Below are positions 8,044 to 15,189 of a DNA stretch of 18,263 bases, one piece after another; position 1 is the first letter of the stretch; each line of letters begins with the position of its first letter. The translations under genes were made by a program, and so were the position numbers. Location: contig JAKSCP010000239.1 of NCBI GenBank assembly GCA_022360535.1, forward strand, positions 1-18,263, written 5' to 3'. Below the pieces are notes generated by a model. The model was not told the origin of the DNA, did not search any database, and worked only from the letters and a program-made list of their open reading frames with translations. Source of the DNA: Pseudomonadales bacterium (GTDB lineage: Bacteria; Pseudomonadota; Gammaproteobacteria; Pseudomonadales; Pseudohongiellaceae).

Positions 8044-9066
8044 GTGCTGACTCTGGAAGACCTTTCTGTTGGGTACGAAGCACTTGGAACACATCGGGCA
8101 GTGGCTGCCAACATCAGTATCGGAATTACTGAAGGCGAGTTCATATGTCTACTCGGACCTAACGGGGTAGGAAAGTCGACCCTAATGCGCACTATTGCGG
8201 GAATCCAACAACCGCTGGCAGGTAAGGTGCTGCTTGATGGACGAGACACGCGGCTGATGTCTTCTCGGGAGCGCTCGACCAAGATGAGTGTGGTACTCAC
8301 AGAACGTATCACTGCAGGTCTACTCAGTAGCTATGCTCTCATTAGTCTCGGTCGTTATCCCCATACCGGCTGGTTCGGCAAGTTGGCAGCAGCAGATCGG
8401 CAAATTGTGGCGGAAGCTATTGAATTGGCTGGAGCCCAGGACCTGGTGAATCGCTTCGTCAGTGAACTCAGCGATGGAGAGCGGCAACGTGTCATGTTGG
8501 CCCGGGCATTAGCACAACAACCACGTCTGATGATTTTGGATGAAATTACGGCATTCCTGGATCTTCCGCGCCGAATCGAAATTATGGCGCGCCTTGCTCA
8601 GGTGGCAAGAGAGAGTGGGTGCGCAATTCTAATGTCGACACATGACCTCGACCTTGCTCTCAGGAATGCGGATAGAGTTTGGTTGATGAATGACGACGGA
8701 AGCATCAGGACTGGTGCGCCAGAGGACCTGGTTCTCAACGGGGCGTTGGCTGACGCCTTTTCGGATTACGGACTGGAATTTGACCCGTTTCACGCAGCCT
8801 TTCGTATGCAGAATCCAACCGGCTCCGTCGTCCATGTCGTTGGGTCTGATCCTGTCTACCGGGAATGGACTTTAAATGCGCTGCGCCGTAAAGGCTTCCT
8901 GGCGCAAGTTACAACCCCCGAACAACCTATTGAATCTCCCCGTGTTTCAATTGTTGAAAAAGGCGAGTGGCGTCTTCAATCTCGGTCTGGGGACTTCAGT
9001 TTCAATTCAATTGGGGAACTAGTTCAACATCTTGTTACGCAAGATATAGATGTACCTGGGAAGTAG
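8044..9066 (+). CDS. ABC importer ATPase (FecE/FhuC/BtuD type) with C-terminal extension
   Basis: The first 250 residues are a complete nucleotide-binding domain: Walker A GPNGVGKST (38-46), a Q-loop region written VVLTERITAG (83-92), signature LSDGERQRV (142-150), Walker B RLMILDE (161-167), D-loop FLDL and switch His200 (STHDLDLAL). The usual DEPT is DEIT. The sequence 'VVLTE...LSSYALISLGRYPHTGWFG' and 'FLDLPRRIEIMA' resembles a subgroup of about 330-340 residues that I associate mainly with Bacteroidetes. An extra segment (about 255-340) follows and contains 'SVVHVVGSDPVYREWTLNALRRKGF'; its role is unknown. The GTG start directly follows the permease stop and has GGAG 6 bases upstream. It energises the FecCD permease and is the last gene of the operon. 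The 68-base gap after it contains no strong terminator. Confidence 0.92.
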   Translation: MLTLEDLSVGYEALGTHRAVAANISIGITEGEFICLLGPNGVGKSTLMRTIAGIQQPLAGKVLLDGRDTRLMSSRERSTKMSVVLTERITAGLLSSYALISLGRYPHTGWFGKLAAADRQIVAEAIELAGAQDLVNRFVSELSDGERQRVMLARALAQQPRLMILDEITAFLDLPRRIEIMARLAQVARESGCAILMSTHDLDLALRNADRVWLMNDDGSIRTGAPEDLVLNGALADAFSDYGLEFDPFHAAFRMQNPTGSVVHVVGSDPVYREWTLNALRRKGFLAQVTTPEQPIESPRVSIVEKGEWRLQSRSGDFSFNSIGELVQHLVTQDIDVPGK

Positions 9067-9134
9067 AAGCAAAGAGAACGCGCTAACTGATCCCTGGTTA
9101 ACATCACTTTCTCAGATCACTTTGTATTTCGACG

Positions 9135-10133
9135 CTAGTTGTCTTTCACATCAATATGCGACTTGCGCATCTTGCGCAACTTTTCCATCTGATTTTCGAT
9201 TTTGTTCATCTTCTCATTGAGCTCGCGTTTGGTAGCGATGATTTCATCGTCTTCCCCAGCTTCGAATTCTTTATAGGATGAATACAATTTCGATTGTTCT
9301 TCTTTCAACTTTTCTGCGCGATAGGTTTTGTACTGGCTTACTTGCCGGCGCACTGCCAGCCCGGGAACAAGCACAATAGAAACAGCCAATATGTAAGGCA
9401 GAGTTAACCAGAATAAGTACAGAAGCTGCACATAGCTTTTGTACATGAAAGTCCAACGCACGTTTGCCAGGAAAATTGAAACCAGTACGCCCACCGCGCC
9501 GATTAACAAAGCGAAAAACCAAAGCGAATCGCCGAGTGTACCAATGCCGCCCGATCCATCCGGGTCTTCAGGATCGAGTGAGTGTTGCAAATTCGGTGCG
9601 AAGTTTAAAACCAGTTTGATTACGGCCGCGATGGAAAGTAAACCAATGCCCGCCAGAAACCCGGACAGAAAAAAGCCAATATAGATCAGTGTTAGCGCCG
9701 CGACGGACTCATGGATTACTGCTGGAACACCCAACAGATGCCCGATGGCGGTATTCAATGTAGCAAAGCCCACTCCTGCCATGACGAACCTTTGGTCGGT
9801 AAGCCAGTTATCCACGATGCCTCGTGTGAGCTTGGTTTGCCCTTCGAATTTGTCGATAGTGGCCAGACTCTTGCGAAAGGCCATGGTCGCCGCATAAAGA
9901 GCCATGATGCAGGTGGACATGATGGCACCTAAGACCCACAGCGACTGTTCAAAGAATGCCATTTTGTCGGATATAGCCATGAACAGTGCAAGGATATAAA
10001 TCAAGCCTACACTGAGGGACAGGCTCACCTTGGCAGTCATGCTCAGCATATTGCCGTCACGGTAAGGGTCGTAGAATGGATAGAACTCTGTTCTTTGGTG
10101 GTCCATGGTTTTTCTTATCATGGCTTCAGACAT
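9135..10133 (-). CDS. Uncharacterised multispanning membrane protein with coiled-coil C-terminus
   Basis: I do not recognise a family for this 332-residue protein. Hydrophobic segments lie at about 33-54, 62-84, 115-135, 145-178 (long, perhaps two helices or a bent one), 203-223 and 236-260. Between the fourth and fifth is an acidic, Gly-rich loop (LDPEDPDGSGGIG, 186-198). Residues 265-330 are highly charged and heptad-like (repeated K/E/R with L, I and M), predicting a cytoplasmic coiled coil, so self-association is plausible. The N-terminal 30 residues are soluble, with several aromatics (FYPFYDPYRDG). ATG 10133 is chosen as the first Met; Met5 and Met10 are alternatives. It converges with the uptake operon and is preceded by its own promoter-like sequence, so it is probably a separate transcription unit. 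Confidence 0.7.
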   Translation of the reverse strand: MSEAMIRKTMDHQRTEFYPFYDPYRDGNMLSMTAKVSLSLSVGLIYILALFMAISDKMAFFEQSLWVLGAIMSTCIMALYAATMAFRKSLATIDKFEGQTKLTRGIVDNWLTDQRFVMAGVGFATLNTAIGHLLGVPAVIHESVAALTLIYIGFFLSGFLAGIGLLSIAAVIKLVLNFAPNLQHSLDPEDPDGSGGIGTLGDSLWFFALLIGAVGVLVSIFLANVRWTFMYKSYVQLLYLFWLTLPYILAVSIVLVPGLAVRRQVSQYKTYRAEKLKEEQSKLYSSYKEFEAGEDDEIIATKRELNEKMNKIENQMEKLRKMRKSHIDVKDN

Positions 10134-10194
10134 AACCCAGGCTATTGCGCCCAGCTATAACACATTGGTTAGGGTTGTCCGCCTAGGTTTATTT

Positions 10195-10224
10195 ATTCTA
10201 GTGACTGAAGCCAGACCTTTTCAA
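10195..10224 (-). promoter_or_regulatory. Sigma70-like promoter for the coiled-coil membrane protein
   Basis: On the minus strand TTGAAA (10224-10219) and TAGAAT (10200-10195) are separated by 18 bases. Each box differs from consensus at one position. The site lies about 60 bases upstream of ATG 10133 and downstream of the four-gene operon's end, so it would give the membrane-protein gene its own transcript. Recognised by eye only. Confidence 0.5.
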
Positions 10225-10238
10225 TGCCCTGAATTATA

Positions 10239-10273
10239 AGACCGAACAGCGGGTGATTCTGTTCCGCAGGTCT
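10239..10273 (-). terminator. Bulged hairpin directly after the transposase-like gene (terminator-like or REP-like)
   Basis: On the plus strand AGACC-GAACAG (10239-10249), a 9-base loop, CTGTTC (10259-10264), a 4-base bulge (CGCA) and GGTCT (10269-10273) form an 11-bp stem. The last base touches the stop codon of the RAYT-like gene. On the minus strand the hairpin is followed by TTATAATT, a weak U-tract, so it may end the four-gene operon. RAYT genes are often accompanied by REP palindromes, so a relict REP-type element is the alternative. I see no second copy in the window. Confidence 0.4.
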
Positions 10274-10890
10274 CATTTCTTCAGGTTATCGGTCACTGCA
10301 GCCGGTTCTTCCAGAGGAAATGGAGGCCACGGAGTTGATGGGAACGAGTGGTGAGACTTTGTAAGCTCGTGATATCGAAGGTGTGGGTCGTCCATACTTC
10401 TGAGAAAAAGATCAAATTCAGGGTGATGCTCAAGATAGGGCGAACGGACACCAAAGCCATTACTACTGTAACTAGACCATCGATACATGGCTGCGTGGGT
10501 GACTAGACCCTCGAGTAACGGTTGCTGCTCGATCGCAATCTGGCACTGAAGAACCGACTCCTCTGGAGCAAGGGGCTTACTCCTTATATTCTGCCCAAAA
10601 CATTCTGAAGCCCGCAGAAATCGCTCGCGATAATACTCACGGTACTGACACATGACTGAATCCAATAGGCGATTTATTCCAGTGGGTGTCTTGGGCGTGA
10701 CTAGCAGAGCAACCCGATTTGGCAAAATACAGTAGGCATGCAGGCTAACTTTGAAAACACCAAGGCTATTAAGCAATCGACACAGATAATATTGGCTGCA
10801 GGCGTCATCGTAGAAACAGCCAGCTATAGCCTTTTCTTCCTGTATTACAAAGTAGGTAGTCCCTGATTGATGATACTTGAGTGAACGCAT
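10273..10890 (-). CDS. RAYT/Y1-transposase-fold protein with both catalytic motifs lost (probable domesticated transposase)
   Basis: The 205-residue protein aligns by eye along the Y1_Tnp/RAYT family: N-terminal 'YHQSGTTYFVIQEE', 'FYDDACSQYYLCRLLN', 'HAYCILPN' (51-58), 'YREYYRERF', 'EGLV' (127-130), and 'YRWSSYSSNG' (136-145) followed by a 'HPEF' segment. Active members carry HAYCLMPNHVHLL; here the metal-binding HxH is R59-V60-A61. The usual RYIELNPVRAGLV with catalytic Tyr reads IAIEQQPLLEGLV, placing Ala119 at the Tyr position. It should therefore be unable to cut DNA, yet the frame is intact. ATG 10890 lies 3 bases after the ABC exporter stop, so it is co-transcribed with the exporter. 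A DNA or RNA hairpin-binding role is conceivable but unproven. No inverted repeats or target duplications mark an inserted element. Confidence 0.75.
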   Translation of the reverse strand: MRSLKYHQSGTTYFVIQEEKAIAGCFYDDACSQYYLCRLLNSLGVFKVSLHAYCILPNRVALLVTPKTPTGINRLLDSVMCQYREYYRERFLRASECFGQNIRSKPLAPEESVLQCQIAIEQQPLLEGLVTHAAMYRWSSYSSNGFGVRSPYLEHHPEFDLFLRSMDDPHLRYHELTKSHHSFPSTPWPPFPLEEPAAVTDNLKK

Positions 10891-10893
10891 TAG

Positions 10894-12963
10894 CTAACCG
10901 AGCCTCAGTTCATTGTCTGCATAAGCGACTAACTCCGGATCGTGTGTAACCAACACGATGGTTATGCCCTCATCTTTTAACTCTTGTAGTAGAGAAATTG
11001 CTGCTTCCCTGTTTAGATGAGAAAGTGCTTCATCTAACAGAAGTAACCTGGGAGATCGGTAAAGGGCTCTCGCCAACAAGACACGTTGTATCTGACCGGC
11101 AGACAAGATGCTTCCCAGCTCTCCTATCTCCGTACAGAATCCAAGTGGCAAGTTTTCTACCATGCTGGAGATTCCCAGGCGGTCACACACTTGGGCCAGC
11201 TTTGTCCGGTTCCCTGCATCTCTCCCTAGATGAATGTTGTAAGCAAGGTCACCAGCCAACAGATCATCACCGTGCAAGACAGCACTTACCTGCGTTCGTA
11301 GTTCTGTTCTATCGATACTGATCAGATCTCGCCCTCCGATGCTTATGTTGCCGGTATACACTGGGTCCAGTCTAAGCAGGACTTTCAACAGAGTGGTTTT
11401 ACCGCATCCGGATTTACCGGTGAGCGCTGTGGTCTCCCCTTCCTGGAACGTAAAATTTATGTCATTGAGAAGATTTTTAGTTAACCCGTGATAGCTCAGC
11501 GACAGGTTTTTCAGCACAACGTCGCCGGAAAGTGATTGGCTAATGAGTGGGGGTTTTGAAACCAGTCTTTCACCTGGTGCTAAAAGAATGTCAGATACTC
11601 GCTCCAGTTCGAGATTTATCAGCCGCAACTCACTCAGCTTGGGCAACATAGCGAGAACTGAATTGGAAAAGTGCTGCTTGAGGAAAACAAAACTCATGAG
11701 CTGACCCAATGTCATCCCACCACTGATAACCGCTGAGGCACCGAAGTAAACAACACAAATATTTTCAACACCTAGTAACAACGACTGCACAGAGTTCAAA
11801 CTTACTTGGAACGATTCCAGTTTGTACCCGGCATTTAGCTGTGACGCATAGCTAGATTCCCAATCTGACAACCTGTCCAGTTCGATTCCATTGACCTTGG
11901 TGGTTCTTATTGTCCGTATATTTTCCATGAATCTTGTCTGCTGCTTTGCACCAGTGGTTAATGTGAGCTTCCTCAAACCACCTTCATGAGATAGCGCTAG
12001 CAAACGCAGGCCAGCGGCTACTGTGACTGCAGCTGACACTATGGTCGCCAGAATCGGGCTGTACATAAACAACAGGACAAGAGTAATCACAGAGAACAGC
12101 CCATCAACAATAACTGTAATCATTTCCTGTGTTACCAGCTTTCGAATGGTCTCGAGTGAGCCAAAACGGGAAACAATATCTCCTATCTCTCTGCGACTGA
12201 AGAAATCCAATGGCAAGGAGAGTAAGTGATGCGCGGAGTTTCCGACTAACTGAAAGCCGATCCGGTTTCCGTATTGCATCAGGAATAGGCTGCGCAATTG
12301 GGCCAGCGCAACTCTCATCAGGGTCAACACAACGAATAGCAGTGCCAGCATCAAAATCAATTCTGAATCACCATTGATCAACCCTTGATCGATCACCAGT
12401 TGCAAATACAAAGGGTTTAGCAATGCTAAAAACTGCAGGACAAGAGTCATTATGAATACTTGTAAAACACTAGTCGGAGAGAGGTCGACACCACCGAACA
12501 GCTGCGCAACTTTAATGTTTGGTGCTTTAGTAGCTTTTTTAAAACTGGATGTGGGCGAAAACTCGATACCGACCCCAGTAAGATGTACTGGGAGTTCATC
12601 AAGACGATAAGACCTTGGTCCGGAAGCAGGGTCGTGAATCCTGGCTTCCTTTCTACCCAGTTTCTTCAGGACGACGAAATGATCCATATCCCAATGCAAT
12701 ACCGCAGGGAGTTTTAGTCGACCTAGGTCTTCTGGCTCGAACCTTATAGCGCGCCCTCGCAAATTTAGCCTCTCCCCCAGAACCAGTAGCTCTTTTGCTG
12801 AGCTACCCAGCGCCACAGGACCAAACTGGTTCCGTAATCCATTGAGATCAACCTGATTTCCGAAGTAGCTCGAAACCATTGCAAGGCAAGCAAGACCACA
12901 TTCACTGTTCTCTGCCTGATACACCATTGGCAGGGACCGTAGCCCCATCATCCAGCCACTCAA
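10894..12963 (-). CDS. C39 peptidase-containing ABC exporter (CvaB/bacteriocin-type)
   Basis: The 689-residue protein combines three domains. Residues 10-140 are a C39 cysteine peptidase: oxyanion Gln16 and nucleophile Cys22 in QAENSECGLACL, His95 in DHFVVL, Asp111 in HDPASG. This family cuts leader peptides after a double glycine. Residues 165-440 are the membrane domain. Residues 480-689 are the nucleotide-binding domain: Walker A GKSGCGKTT (516-524), signature LSAGQ (620-624), Walker B LLLLDE (640-645), switch His674. Oddities: the Q-loop reads VLHGDD (His564 where Gln is usual), the signature is LSAGQ rather than LSGGQ, and the D-loop is SHLN. TTG 12963 overlaps the adaptor stop (TTGA) and has an AGGAAAGG-type site upstream; ATG 12951 is an alternative. 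With the adaptor next to it, it should process and export a peptide, using an outer-membrane TolC-like protein not in this window. Confidence 0.92.
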   Translation of the reverse strand: MSGWMMGLRSLPMVYQAENSECGLACLAMVSSYFGNQVDLNGLRNQFGPVALGSSAKELLVLGERLNLRGRAIRFEPEDLGRLKLPAVLHWDMDHFVVLKKLGRKEARIHDPASGPRSYRLDELPVHLTGVGIEFSPTSSFKKATKAPNIKVAQLFGGVDLSPTSVLQVFIMTLVLQFLALLNPLYLQLVIDQGLINGDSELILMLALLFVVLTLMRVALAQLRSLFLMQYGNRIGFQLVGNSAHHLLSLPLDFFSRREIGDIVSRFGSLETIRKLVTQEMITVIVDGLFSVITLVLLFMYSPILATIVSAAVTVAAGLRLLALSHEGGLRKLTLTTGAKQQTRFMENIRTIRTTKVNGIELDRLSDWESSYASQLNAGYKLESFQVSLNSVQSLLLGVENICVVYFGASAVISGGMTLGQLMSFVFLKQHFSNSVLAMLPKLSELRLINLELERVSDILLAPGERLVSKPPLISQSLSGDVVLKNLSLSYHGLTKNLLNDINFTFQEGETTALTGKSGCGKTTLLKVLLRLDPVYTGNISIGGRDLISIDRTELRTQVSAVLHGDDLLAGDLAYNIHLGRDAGNRTKLAQVCDRLGISSMVENLPLGFCTEIGELGSILSAGQIQRVLLARALYRSPRLLLLDEALSHLNREAAISLLQELKDEGITIVLVTHDPELVAYADNELRLG

Positions 12964-14204
12964 AAGACCTTTCCTCGCAGGCCGAGCAATGGCTTGAAGA
13001 TAAACTCGATCAAAGACATCTCAGCTGTTATGAAATCAGCACCCAATAGCAGACCAGACTGCAAGGGAAAAACATCGGCGCCTTCTACGAAGTGTTGATC
13101 CAGAATAGCGAGCACTGGAAATAGCGGCTCAGGAGAATTCGAAATAGGGATTCGGTGCTCTCTTGGGTCCAAAGGGGAACGTCCGATACTTTCGATTTCC
13201 GCAGAGTACCTGCCGTAACTCCGAAAATCGAAAGCGTCGTACCGCAACATCAATTCCTGGCCAGGAACCAGTTTCGCGACTACGGTTGAGGGTACGTAAA
13301 TCTCCGCCAATAATGCCCGGCCGTCAGGTTGGAGATAAACCAATGGCTGACCCGCTGAAACTGACTCGCCTTCGGCAACGGCAATGGTGGAAACGATACC
13401 ATCTCGCAAGGCAAGTACCGATAGCTGTTCCTGCTGCTCATTTAGTGACAGCTGATGCATCAAATCGATCTCATTCGCGCGAACTTTTGAAAGATTTAAT
13501 TCGTATTGAAATTCCGCTGTGGCGAGTTGATTCTCCAGGCGGACAATTTCGGATTGTGACTGTTGCTGCGTTTGCTTGGCAGTCTGTATGAGTCGAACCA
13601 GGTTTAAGCGTTCGAATTCTTGTTCGCGATATTGAGCTTCAGGTAAAGAGCCGCTCGACATGAGCGTATGCGTTTTCTGTAGCAGCGAGTCGCTAATATC
13701 TAATTGCTCTTCCAGAGCAGCTATGCCATCCATGGCAAACGTTAGTTGTTTGCGTAGTTGCTCAATCTCAATTCCTACATTCACTGTATAGCGTTGATGA
13801 GCTTCTTCTAACAGATGTTGTTCTTCTCGGAGGTTTTGAATTTTTAGATGTATATATTTCTGCTGTTGAGAGCTCAATGATTCCCCATCGGCCCCGAAAA
13901 AACGTCGTGATAGCGTTGCGACTACATCACCAGCCTGGACTTTGTCGCCAAGTGAGAAGTTCAACTCGTGAACTAACGCCGTTTCGGGAGCGACGAGTTG
14001 TTGCTCAGCTTCATGCGCAATCAATCGCCCTCGAGCGGATTGAGTCTCCCGGTAGTCCAGAGAGCTCATCAACACCACCAGGATTACTAGCAGACTACAC
14101 AGCGACCAAACCAGTGCGGGATAGGCGGAAGATTTCTGCAACATGGCTTGAGTGCGCTTTCGATTTATTCGATAGCTAACAGCTTCAGGGCGAAACAATT
14201 CCAT
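12960..14204 (-). CDS. HlyD/CvaA-type periplasmic adaptor (membrane fusion protein)
   Basis: The 414-residue protein has a short cytoplasmic tail, one membrane helix at about 30-48, a first lipoyl half ('VAPETALVHELNFSLGDKVQAGDVVATLS', 71-99), a long Gln/Glu-rich coiled coil (about 112-262) and the second lipoyl half ('DGIVSTIAVAEGESVSAGQPLVYLQP', 268-293). A beta-barrel follows ('ALLAEIYVPSTVVAKLVPGQELMLRYDAFDFRSYGRYSAEIESIG'), then a membrane-proximal ending ('QSGLLLGADFITAEMSLIEFIFKPL'). This is the usual CvaA/HlyD plan for type I secretion, bridging the inner-membrane exporter to an outer-membrane channel. Its stop overlaps the exporter start by 4 bases, and its ATG 14204 lies 7 bases after the acyltransferase stop, so all are translated from one transcript. 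Confidence 0.92.
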   Translation of the reverse strand: MELFRPEAVSYRINRKRTQAMLQKSSAYPALVWSLCSLLVILVVLMSSLDYRETQSARGRLIAHEAEQQLVAPETALVHELNFSLGDKVQAGDVVATLSRRFFGADGESLSSQQQKYIHLKIQNLREEQHLLEEAHQRYTVNVGIEIEQLRKQLTFAMDGIAALEEQLDISDSLLQKTHTLMSSGSLPEAQYREQEFERLNLVRLIQTAKQTQQQSQSEIVRLENQLATAEFQYELNLSKVRANEIDLMHQLSLNEQQEQLSVLALRDGIVSTIAVAEGESVSAGQPLVYLQPDGRALLAEIYVPSTVVAKLVPGQELMLRYDAFDFRSYGRYSAEIESIGRSPLDPREHRIPISNSPEPLFPVLAILDQHFVEGADVFPLQSGLLLGADFITAEMSLIEFIFKPLLGLRGKVF

Positions 14205-14211
14205 AGGCTAG

Positions 14212-15096
14212 CTACTCGACTGCAAAATAGGCTGGAAGCACAGACAGATAGCGCCACTGCCATCCATACTCCAATAACGCGATTTCCAGGATTGTGGCTA
14301 GTTTCTGAGTAAGTCTCTGCACTTTTTGCTTCCGGCTCTCACCGCTTCGTAGCGACGGCTCCAACTGAGGGAAGGCTATAACCTGGTTTAGCCCGCTCTC
14401 CTCCACATTGAGTATTGGCAACATGGGTGATTGGGACAATACGGACAAAGTAGCAGGACCACTTGGGAATACTGCTTGTCGACCAAGAAATTGCACCTGT
14501 GTACTGCGGCCAAAACCAGGCGGCAAATCAGCAAAGGTCAGTAGTGTGGTACCAGGAGCGCGCAGAAGCCGGAGCAGTTGGGCTGCACTGGTTGAAGACG
14601 CAATGAGTTGCTTCGGTTGACGTGGCTGCGTATCGCCAAATCCTGCCTTCCAGTTTGCAAGAAATTCAGCAGTGGACTCCAGTTGGGTGAGAAAATACTG
14701 CTTTCTATCAGACCCTTCAAAAACGGATAGAACATTCGGCCCGTAAATGAAATCGCCGAAATGAAAACTGACAACGAGTCTTGATCTGGTGTCTTGTTGC
14801 AGGAGTTGTTGATAGTCAGCGCCCTGCTCAAATCTAAATGACTCAACATGCTTGTGAACAATTGATGGGGGAAGCTGCTTGTTTCTGAATTTCTCCACTT
14901 GAGCAAGGTAGCGACTGTTTCGAACCAGCAGTGCTGCCACTTCCTTCCGCGGTTCATGGAGGATTGCTGAAAGGGCTGAATGGAGTCCCTGCATCTGCTT
15001 TTGGCTTTTCGGGCCTTGCCAGATGCGACGAAAAAGCGGCGAGCGGAGACTGGTGAAGAAAAGGCTATCCCAAGCCTTTCTGCTTTGGTGAATCAT
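14212..15096 (-). CDS. LpxL/LPLAT-superfamily acyltransferase-like protein heading the export operon
   Basis: The 294-residue protein resembles the lipid A acyltransferase (LpxL/HtrB, PF03279-like) family at low similarity. 'LVVSFHFGDFIYGPNVLS' (107-124) matches the region of the H-x4-D/E motif. 'PGTTLLTFADLPPGFGRSTQVQFLGRQAVFPSGPATLSVLSQSPMLPILNVEE' (181-233) matches the acceptor-side motif, normally 'V.FFG....T..GP..LA'. The catalytic motif is altered: H112 is followed by F-G-D115, and the residue four places after the intervening bases is Ile117, so the acid is at +3 rather than +5. There is no clear N-terminal membrane anchor. As first gene before the adaptor and exporter it may acylate the exported product, but lipid A or membrane lipid modification is equally open. 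ATG 15096 has AAGGAT about 12 bases upstream, a long spacing. Confidence 0.65.
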   Translation of the reverse strand: MIHQSRKAWDSLFFTSLRSPLFRRIWQGPKSQKQMQGLHSALSAILHEPRKEVAALLVRNSRYLAQVEKFRNKQLPPSIVHKHVESFRFEQGADYQQLLQQDTRSRLVVSFHFGDFIYGPNVLSVFEGSDRKQYFLTQLESTAEFLANWKAGFGDTQPRQPKQLIASSTSAAQLLRLLRAPGTTLLTFADLPPGFGRSTQVQFLGRQAVFPSGPATLSVLSQSPMLPILNVEESGLNQVIAFPQLEPSLRSGESRKQKVQRLTQKLATILEIALLEYGWQWRYLSVLPAYFAVE

Positions 15097-15159
15097 CGCT
15101 GATGGTTATCCTTAACGTGACAGCAATGCCGAATGGCTGTTAACTCAATTTCCTTTTTG

Positions 15160-15189
15160 AGTGTAGGTCACGATGACCAAGTTCGCCAA
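15160..15189 (-). promoter_or_regulatory. Inverted repeat within a weak promoter, upstream of the acyltransferase-exporter operon
   Basis: GGTCA-cga-TGACC (15166-15178) is a perfect 5-bp inverted repeat about 70 bases upstream of ATG 15096. On the minus strand it falls between TTGGCG (15189-15184) and TACACT (15165-15160), boxes spaced 18 bases apart that each match consensus at 4 of 6. A repressor or activator site inside the promoter would be consistent. Smaller inverted repeats follow toward the gene: CTCAA/TTGAG (15144-15161) and ACAGC/GCTGT (15120-15140). Confidence 0.33.

Noticed and set aside
9067..9134. Strong bidirectional terminator between the convergent ATPase and membrane-protein genes
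   Set aside because: Only a 5-bp TGATC/GATCA pair with a long loop is present, and there is no T-run.
10273..10890. Active IS200/IS605-type insertion sequence
   Set aside because: The HUH and Tyr residues are missing, the gene is fused into an operon with a 3-base gap, and no element ends or accessory tnpB are seen.
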